NCBI GenBank assembly: GCA_023430065.1
Contig: JAEZCG010000165.1
Span: forward strand, 1 to 14,300
Length of the DNA: 14,300 bases
Source of the DNA: Pseudomonadota bacterium
GTDB taxonomy: Bacteria > Pseudomonadota > Gammaproteobacteria > Burkholderiales > SHXO01
Direction: 5' to 3'
The position numbers and the translations under genes were made by a program. This document shows, piece after piece, positions 9,665 to 14,300 of the stretch (positions within the stretch are counted from its first letter, which is position 1; each line of letters opens with the position of its first letter). Below the pieces are notes generated by a model. The model was not told where the DNA came from and did no database searches. It worked only from the letters and a program-made list of their open reading frames with translations.

Positions 9665-10870
9665 ATGAACCTAGCACGCACGACGGGGGCGGTCCTGGCC
9701 GCCCTGATCTCCCTGCCTCTCTTCGCCGCCGACTGCAAGCCCTTGCAGAGCGAGCCGCGCAACGCACCGGAGCAGCGGCCGGCGTCTCCCGCCCAGACCC
9801 GCGCCTGTGGCATCGAGACCGGCTCGGCCCTCGATGTGACAGTGATAGCGCGCGGACTGAACACGCCGTGGGCGGTCGAGCCGCTGCCCGATGGCCGCTT
9901 TCTCGTCAGCGAGAAGGGCGGGCAACTGCGCGTGGTATCCGCGAACGGAAAGATCGGCGAACCGATCGAGGGTGTGCCGGCGGTCGATGCGCGGCGGCAG
10001 GGTGGCTTGCTGGACGTCGCGCTGAGTCCTGCGTTCTCGAAGGACCGCACGATCTTCTGGAGCTTCTCCGAGCCACGCCAAGGTGGCAACGGCACCAGTG
10101 TCGCGCGCGGCGTACTGTCCGACGACATGCGTCGGCTCGAGAATGTCCAGGTGATCCTGCGGACCCAGCCCACCTACGACAACGGGATGCATTTCGGCTC
10201 GCGGCTCGCCTTCGGCCCGGACGGATTGCTGTACGTCACGATGGGTGAGCGCTCCGACCGACCCATGCGCCGGCAGGCCCAGCAACTGAATAGCCACCTG
10301 GGCAAGGTCCTGCGCGTGGACCGCAACGGCAAGGTGCCCCCCGGCAATCCGTTCGCCGGCCAATCCGGTGCAGTGCCCGAGATCTGGACGCTGGGCCACC
10401 GTAACATCCAGGCGGCAGCCGTCGACGCGCAAGGCAGGGTGTGGACCATCGAGCACGGCACGCGTGGGGGCGACGAAGTGAACCTGCTCACCAAGGGCAA
10501 GAACTACGGCTGGCCGGTGGTTGCGTACGGCATCGAGTACTCGGGCGAGCCGATTCCTGACGCCGTCACGCGGCGCGAAGGCTTCGAGCAGCCGGTCTAC
10601 TACTGGGATCCGGTGATTGCGCCGTCTGGTGCCCAGTTCTACTCGGGCAAGGCGATTCCGGAATGGAAAGGGAACTTGTTCATCGGCGGCATGAAGGAGC
10701 GGGCGTTGGTGCGTCTGCGCATCGAGAACGACAAGGTGACGGGCGAAGAGCACCTGCTGCGTGATCGTGGGGAGCGCATCCGAGACGTGCGGGAAGGGCC
10801 GGACGGTGCGCTGTATGTGGTGACGGACAACAGCAACGGAGAACTGTGGCGGATCGCGCCGAAGCGGTGA
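9665..10870 (+). CDS. Periplasmic PQQ-dependent aldose sugar dehydrogenase
   Basis: A 401-residue soluble quinoprotein of the glucose/sorbosone dehydrogenase (YliI/Asd-like) six-bladed beta-propeller family. Residues 1-22 are a signal peptide (LAALISLPLFAA). Family motifs are NTPWAVEPLPDGRFLVSEK (66-84), HFGSRLAFGPDG (176-187), LGKVLRVDRNGKVPPGNPF (212-230), LGHRNIQ (243-249), EHGTRGGDEVN (263-273) and KNYGWP (279-284). H176 aligns with the proposed catalytic base of the family. The enzyme would oxidise aldoses to lactones in the periplasm and pass electrons to the respiratory chain. C24 and C48 might form a disulfide in the N-terminal extension. An ATG also exists at 9650, but GAG four bases before 9665 and the signal-peptide position favour 9665. 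No pqq synthesis genes are nearby. Confidence 0.93.
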   Translation: MNLARTTGAVLAALISLPLFAADCKPLQSEPRNAPEQRPASPAQTRACGIETGSALDVTVIARGLNTPWAVEPLPDGRFLVSEKGGQLRVVSANGKIGEPIEGVPAVDARRQGGLLDVALSPAFSKDRTIFWSFSEPRQGGNGTSVARGVLSDDMRRLENVQVILRTQPTYDNGMHFGSRLAFGPDGLLYVTMGERSDRPMRRQAQQLNSHLGKVLRVDRNGKVPPGNPFAGQSGAVPEIWTLGHRNIQAAAVDAQGRVWTIEHGTRGGDEVNLLTKGKNYGWPVVAYGIEYSGEPIPDAVTRREGFEQPVYYWDPVIAPSGAQFYSGKAIPEWKGNLFIGGMKERALVRLRIENDKVTGEEHLLRDRGERIRDVREGPDGALYVVTDNSNGELWRIAPKR

Positions 10871-10946
10871 TCGTGCGCCGACTTCGGGATCTGCATGACA
10901 ACCGGTGTCACCTCGAGCGTCAGCAAGGGATCCTGCATCACCCCGA

Positions 10947-11024
10947 TGTCATCCCGAGCGTCTGCGAGGGATTTTCGCTGTGCAGTGTCCACGGCGAGGA
11001 TTCCTCCCTACGGTCGGAATGACA
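10947..11024. repeat. Full palindromic unit A (78 bp)
   Basis: The left arm TGTCATCCCGAGCG is complementary, with a few mismatches, to the right arm CGGTCGGAATGACA. The centre GCTGTGCAGTGTCCACGGCG is shared with units B and C. Confidence 0.85.
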
Positions 11025-11095
11025 CCGTGGGAAGGAGGCGTCGCTGCTGCGTCCTCTTGCATCACACGCAACCGCGTCCGCGTGCATCACCCCGG

Positions 11096-11173
11096 TGTCA
11101 TCCCTAGCGTCAGCGAGGGATCCTCGCTGTGCAGTGTCCACGACGAGGATTCCTCCCTGCGGTCGGAATGACA
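11096..11173. repeat. Full palindromic unit B (78 bp)
   Basis: Same length and layout as unit A. It is followed directly by two right-arm half units (11174-11213 and 11214-11252), each starting CCGTG and ending AATGACA. Confidence 0.85.
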
Positions 11174-11286
11174 CCGTGAGGCGGGAGGATTCCTCCCTGC
11201 GGTCGAAATGACACCGTGGGGCGGGAGGATTCCTCCCTGCGGTCGAATGACACCGTGGGAAGGGAGGCCGCCTGCCGCGTCATCGT

Positions 11287-11361
11287 GTATCACACGTTGC
11301 CGCGTCCTCGAGCATCACACGCTGCTGCGTCTCCGTGCATCACACGCTGCCGCGTCCCCGT
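11287..11361 (+). repeat. Three tandem 25-bp repeats
   Basis: Three consecutive 25-mers (11287, 11312, 11337) of the type GCATCACACGCTGCCGCGTC plus TCCGT, differing at a few positions. The 12-bp linker that follows begins with the same GCATCAC. Single and double versions occur at 11059-11083 and 11526-11575. Confidence 0.85.
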
Positions 11362-11373
11362 GCATCACCCCGA

Positions 11374-11451
11374 TGTCATCCCGAGCGTCAGCGAAAGATC
11401 TTCGCTGTGCAGTGTCCACGGCGAGGATTCCTCCCTACGGTCGGAATGACA
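11374..11451. repeat. Full palindromic unit C (78 bp)
   Basis: Third full unit, followed by one right-arm half unit at 11452-11491. Confidence 0.85.
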
Positions 11452-11525
11452 CCGTGGGGCGGTAGGATTCCTCCCTGCGGTCGGAATGACACCGTGGGAA
11501 GGAAGGCCGCCTGCCGCGTCCTCGT

Positions 11526-11575
11526 GTATCACACGTTGTCGCGTCCTCGAGCATCACACGCTGCCGCGTCTCCGT
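11526..11575 (+). repeat. Two tandem 25-bp repeats
   Basis: 25-mers at 11526 and 11551, same family as those at 11287-11361, followed by the 12-bp linker and the terminal left-arm fragment at 11588. Confidence 0.8.
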
Positions 11576-11589
11576 GCATCACCCCGGTG

Positions 11590-13584
11590 TCATTCCGACC
11601 GAAGCGCTGGATCTCCCTGCCGCACGAGCGACGAGGCCATCTCGATCAGCGTCTGAGGATTGACCGGTTTGACCAGGTGCAGGTCGAACCCGGCGGATTC
11701 GCTGCGGCGGCGATCGTCCTCCTGCCCCCAGCCCGTGAGGGCCACCATGAACGCGCGGTTGCGCGAGGGTAGTGCGCGAATCCTGCGGCATACCTCCAGC
11801 CCGCTCATGCCGGGCAAGCCGATGTCGAGCAGCACCAGGTCGGGTTCGAAGCGGCCTGCTTCCTCCAGCGCGATCTCACCGCGATAAGACACGCGCACAT
11901 CGCAGCCGAACTGGCCGAGCAGCAGGGCGATGCTGTCGGCCGCATCGGCGTTGTCGTCGACCACGAGCACGCGCAGGCGCGACAACTCCGGCATGGCGGG
12001 CTGCGGCGCGGGCGGAAGGGTGGATGCCGGAGCAGGCAAGGTCGGAAGCCGCACGATGAACGTCGCGCCGTGACCCGGACCACGACTCTCCACGCGAATC
12101 GAACCACCGTGCATCTCGACCAGGGTACGCGCGAGCGAAAGACCGATCCCGAGTCCGCCTTGCGACCGATCGTTCGCCCCGTCGCTCTGCGTGAACAACT
12201 CGAAGACCTTGTCCAGCATCTCCGGCGCGATGCCGATTCCATCGTCGCGCACGCTGACCACCGCCTCGTCGTCTTCGCGGTGCACGGAGATCTCCAGACG
12301 CGAGCGTACCTCGCTGTACTTCGAGGCGTTGTCCAGCAGATTTCCGAACACCTGAGTCAGTCGGGCCGTATCGGCGTCGACCGTCACGGGCAGATCGATG
12401 CCGTGAACGACCAGAGTCTGCTTGCGCTGCTCGATCGCGGGAAGGCAGACCTCAACGGCGGACCGGATGGCATCCGCCAGGGATATCGGCGCGCGCTGGA
12501 GCGTGAGCTTGCCGCGTGCCAGTCGCGACACGTCGAGCAGATCGTCGAGGAGACGAGCCATGTGGCCCAACTGCCGGTCGATGATACCGCTGCAGCGTTC
12601 CAGCGCCGGGTCGCTGAGTCCGCGTGCCTGCATCATTCCGATCGAGGTGCGGATCGGCGCGAGCGGATTGCGCAGCTCGTGCGCGAGCATGGCCAGAAAC
12701 TCGTTCTTCCTCCGATCCGCATCGCGCAACTCGGCCTCGTAGCGCTGGCGCTCCGACAAATCGTAGAAGTGGCACACGACGCCGGGGCGTCCGTCGGGCA
12801 GCGTCAGTCGCTCGATCTGCCAGTCGTAGCTCTCCGTCGCGCCGATGTCCGAGCGTCGTTCGACCGTGCTCGGGGAACGATATGGCACGCCCGTCTCGAG
12901 GGTGTGACGGAAGCGGGCGATGGCCTGACTGGCGAACGGTTCCTCCCACAGGATGCGCAGCACCTCGGCGAAATCGCGCCCGAGGAGCGGACGCACGTTC
13001 GCGAATACCTTTTGTGCACCGGCACTCACCATCTGCAGTCGGAAGTCCGTGTCGACGACGTAGATGCCGAAGGGCGAATTGTCCACCAGGTGCCGGAACG
13101 TGTCGTGCGCACGCTGCAGGGCGGCCTCGGCGGCGCGTCGTTCGCTGATGTCCTGGATCGCGACCACCGCGTATTGCACGTCGCCGGTGGCGTTGTAGAT
13201 GGGTGTTGCGGTGTAGAGGCCTTGCCAGCTCCGACCTGTGCGCCGGTTGCGCACGGTGAGTTCGACGTTCGTCAAAGTTTCGCCGCGCAACACGCGCAGG
13301 GTGACTCGATCGTCGTGGGGAACGGGGCGTCCCGCCGCATCGAATGCCTCGAACGTGTCCAGGAAATCGTGCTGGCTCAGGAGTCTTGCATCGGGTTGCA
13401 GGTCGTGCAGCGCGCGCGCCGCGTCGTTCATCAGACGCACGCTGCCATCGGCGTTGAACACGACTAGAGGCTGCGCCAGGGGCTGCAGGATCGCGAGCAA
13501 TTCCGATTCGGTGTGCGCTGGGTGCGATGCCCCTTCGCGCGTCCCGGCGTCTCGTTCGAATGGTTCTCGACCGCCTATCTGCAT
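11590..13584 (-). CDS. Hybrid sensor histidine kinase, PAS-PAS-HisKA-HATPase-REC
   Basis: A 664-residue soluble hybrid kinase with no membrane segment. PAS 1 spans about 27-148 and PAS 2 about 158-280 (PFGIYVVDTDFRLQMVSAG). HisKA has acceptor H302 in LAHELRNPLAP. The ATP domain has N419 (NLLDNASKY), DDGIGI (447-452) and GGLGIGL (476-482). After a Pro/Ala linker (about 514-534) the receiver (about 537-652) has D543/D544, phospho-acceptor D587 in LLDIGLP, T617 and K639. Kinase and receiver are clearly paralogous to those at 3021-5225 (shared RRKxEFLA, HELRNPLAP, LTRL-type boxes and TGWG). GAGG seven bases before the ATG supports the start. The last eight codons (G657 to E664) and the stop fall inside the terminal arm of the repeat array, so the C-terminal tail appears to come from repeat sequence. 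It is divergent from the PEP-CTERM gene. Confidence 0.95.
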   Translation of the reverse strand: MQIGGREPFERDAGTREGASHPAHTESELLAILQPLAQPLVVFNADGSVRLMNDAARALHDLQPDARLLSQHDFLDTFEAFDAAGRPVPHDDRVTLRVLRGETLTNVELTVRNRRTGRSWQGLYTATPIYNATGDVQYAVVAIQDISERRAAEAALQRAHDTFRHLVDNSPFGIYVVDTDFRLQMVSAGAQKVFANVRPLLGRDFAEVLRILWEEPFASQAIARFRHTLETGVPYRSPSTVERRSDIGATESYDWQIERLTLPDGRPGVVCHFYDLSERQRYEAELRDADRRKNEFLAMLAHELRNPLAPIRTSIGMMQARGLSDPALERCSGIIDRQLGHMARLLDDLLDVSRLARGKLTLQRAPISLADAIRSAVEVCLPAIEQRKQTLVVHGIDLPVTVDADTARLTQVFGNLLDNASKYSEVRSRLEISVHREDDEAVVSVRDDGIGIAPEMLDKVFELFTQSDGANDRSQGGLGIGLSLARTLVEMHGGSIRVESRGPGHGATFIVRLPTLPAPASTLPPAPQPAMPELSRLRVLVVDDNADAADSIALLLGQFGCDVRVSYRGEIALEEAGRFEPDLVLLDIGLPGMSGLEVCRRIRALPSRNRAFMVALTGWGQEDDRRRSESAGFDLHLVKPVNPQTLIEMASSLVRQGDPALRSE

Positions 13585-13798
13585 GCGGCTGCCTCGTTGC
13601 AGGAAATGCTTTCGCCCAGGTCACAGTCCAGGCAAAACCCCGAGCGCCAGCAATCGGCGTGCGTGGCTTGTCCATCCCGCCGTGCATGGATAGTCTGCCA
13701 GGGGCGACGATTGAACGTGCATCCGCGCCCCCCGTACGACGTTCTCGCGCGACATCGACGTGCATGGCGCGCGTGAATCTACTCGATTTAGCAGGCTT

Positions 13799-13841
13799 GG
13801 TGGGACGCGCCGGCGCCGATGCGCGCGTTTCGCGTCCCGCC
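13799..13841. promoter_or_regulatory. Long inverted repeat upstream of the PEP-CTERM gene
   Basis: GGTGGGACGCG (13799-13809) and CGCGTCCCGCC (13831-13841) pair at 10 of 11 positions, with a perfect 8-bp core GGGACGCG/CGCGTCCC. The 21-bp spacer contains the palindrome CGGCGCCG. The site ends nine bases before the -24 element. It could be a regulator site or a DNA/RNA hairpin. Confidence 0.4.
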
Positions 13842-13849
13842 GCATGCGG

Positions 13850-13865
13850 TGGTCCATCGATTGCT
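13850..13865 (+). promoter_or_regulatory. Candidate sigma-54 (-24/-12) promoter
   Basis: TGGTCCATCGATTGCT matches the consensus TGGCACG-N4-TTGCW: TGG at -24, a complete TTGCT at -12, and the required GG-N10-GC spacing. Transcription would start near 13876, leaving a leader of about 30 bases with GGGGA before the ATG at 13907. PEP-CTERM genes in betaproteobacteria are known to depend on RpoN together with the PrsK/PrsR pair, which agrees with the gene downstream. The match at positions 4, 5 and 7 is imperfect. Confidence 0.6.
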
Positions 13866-13906
13866 TCGATGTTGGTGGGGACCATTCCGATGCCATGGGG
13901 ACAACA

Positions 13907-14299
13907 ATGAAATGCTGCGAACTCCTCTTCGCGGCAGTGCTCGGGACCATTGCCGCCGTCGCCGATGCCGTGCCCATCGACCCGATCGCGTCGCCGGCCG
14001 ACAACGCGGTTCGGTATGGTGTCGAACCGGATGCCATGATGGGGAGACAGAGCGAGTTCGACACGGGCGTAGCGCGGTTCGACTTCGTCGGAGAGTGCTG
14101 CAGTGTCGAGGATCTGCTTCGACTCAGCGGTGCATCGCGCTGGAGTGCAGAGGCGACAGCCGACGCCGGCACGCCCTTGAGTGCCTTCGTCGTCGGGCCG
14201 GCCGCGCAGCAACTCCAACTCATCCCCGCGCCGGGTACGCTGGCGCTCGCCGTGCTCGGGCTCGCAGTACTCGGACTGATGCGGAAACCGCATGCATGA
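13907..14299 (+). CDS. Small PEP-CTERM-type exported protein
   Basis: A 130-residue protein with a signal peptide (about 1-21, LLFAAVLGTIAAVADA), a short mature region (22-104) without recognised domain, and a C-terminal sorting signal at 107-127: PAPGT, a hydrophobic helix LALAVLGLAVLGL and a basic end MRK. This is the PEP-CTERM tripartite layout with A in place of E in the motif, a variant seen in other members. Such proteins are cleaved and processed by exosortase and are associated with exopolysaccharide or floc formation. C3, C4, C64 and C65 form two CC pairs; the first is in the signal peptide. GGGGA five bases before the ATG at 13907 supports this start over the in-frame ATGs at 13760 and 13895. 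It is preceded by a sigma-54-like promoter and is divergent from the hybrid kinase. Its specific function is unknown. Confidence 0.8.
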   Translation: MKCCELLFAAVLGTIAAVADAVPIDPIASPADNAVRYGVEPDAMMGRQSEFDTGVARFDFVGECCSVEDLLRLSGASRWSAEATADAGTPLSAFVVGPAAQQLQLIPAPGTLALAVLGLAVLGLMRKPHA

Positions 14300-14300
14300 A

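Larger units (their letters stand above)
10893..11616. repeat. Composite array of palindromic intergenic repeats
   Basis: This non-coding stretch between convergent genes is built from four modules. Three full 78-bp palindromic units run from TGTCAT to ATGACA (10947-11024, 11096-11173, 11374-11451). Left-arm fragments occur at both edges (10905-10932 and 11588-11616). Right-arm half units of 39-40 bp lie at 11174-11213, 11214-11252 and 11452-11491. A 34-bp linker recurs at 11025-11058, 11253-11286 and 11492-11525, followed by 25-bp tandem repeats and a 12-bp linker (GCATCACCCCGR). The arms resemble the widespread TGTCATTCCGAGCG-type dispersed repeats that generate spurious SDRREES-like reading frames in databases; all open frames here are of that kind and are not called as genes. 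The array could serve as a bidirectional terminator, but that is inference. Confidence 0.9.
13585..13906. other. Divergent intergenic region between hybrid kinase and PEP-CTERM gene
   Basis: 322 bp without a convincing gene. It holds the kinase ribosome site (GAGG, 13592-13595 on the minus strand), an 11-bp inverted repeat at 13799-13841, a sigma-54-type promoter at 13850-13865 and the PEP-CTERM ribosome site GGGGA at 13897-13901. ACGTGCAT occurs twice (near 13715 and 13757). No clear sigma-70 promoter for the kinase was found. Confidence 0.6.

Noticed and set aside
10893-11616. CRISPR array
   Set aside because: Repeats are palindromic units, half units and directly abutting 25-mers; there are no constant repeats with unique spacers and no cas genes.
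10895-11772. Several open frames of 68-145 codons in the intergenic repeat region
   Set aside because: They read through repeat modules and give the SDRREES/LTLGMT-like peptides known as annotation artefacts; no ribosome sites or domains.
12452-14293. 613-codon minus-strand open frame
   Set aside because: It overlaps the kinase in another frame, with Arg/Ala-rich low-complexity translation; the kinase frame has all the motifs.

Overview
This is a GC-rich chromosomal window (coding regions strongly G/C-biased at third positions) from a Gram-negative, probably motile proteobacterium. A PEP-CTERM protein, a HupE/UreJ-type permease, a Cache-type chemoreceptor and many PAS-rich hybrid kinases together suggest a betaproteobacterium (Burkholderiales/Rhodocyclales-like). 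A gammaproteobacterium cannot be excluded. There is no tRNA, rRNA, CRISPR array, transposase or phage gene.

Left part (1-2761, all minus strand): the N-terminus of a HupE/UreJ metal permease cut by the window edge, a membrane PAP2 phosphatase 45 bp upstream of it, and a sCache-HAMP methyl-accepting chemotaxis protein. The chemoreceptor very probably starts at a GTG with a clear Shine-Dalgarno and has a plausible sigma-28 (flagellar-type) promoter.

Centre (3021-9520): two plus-strand histidine kinases (a DUF4118-PAS-PAS-HK-REC hybrid and a PAS-PAS-HK without receiver) flank a small minus-strand secreted-protein candidate whose stop overlaps that of the first kinase. Then on the minus strand come a small PepSY-like exported protein and a LOV-HK-REC hybrid kinase with the complete flavin-photoadduct signature, a likely blue-light sensor.

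Right part (9665-14299): a plus-strand periplasmic PQQ-dependent aldose dehydrogenase, then an about 0.72-kb array of dispersed-type palindromic repeats, then a convergent PAS-PAS-HK-REC hybrid kinase whose last codons and stop lie inside the final repeat arm. Divergent from that kinase is a small PEP-CTERM exported protein with a good sigma-54 -24/-12 promoter match.

The window is therefore a signalling-rich block: four histidine kinases and one chemoreceptor, but no response regulator with a DNA-binding or enzymatic output. The kinases must signal through their own receiver domains to phosphotransfer proteins, or to regulators, encoded elsewhere. The most unusual structure is the repeat array. 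It decomposes exactly into 78-bp palindromic units, 39-40-bp half units, a 34-bp linker and 25-bp tandem repeats, and the numbers of half units (0, 2, 1) and 25-mers (1, 3, 2) change together.
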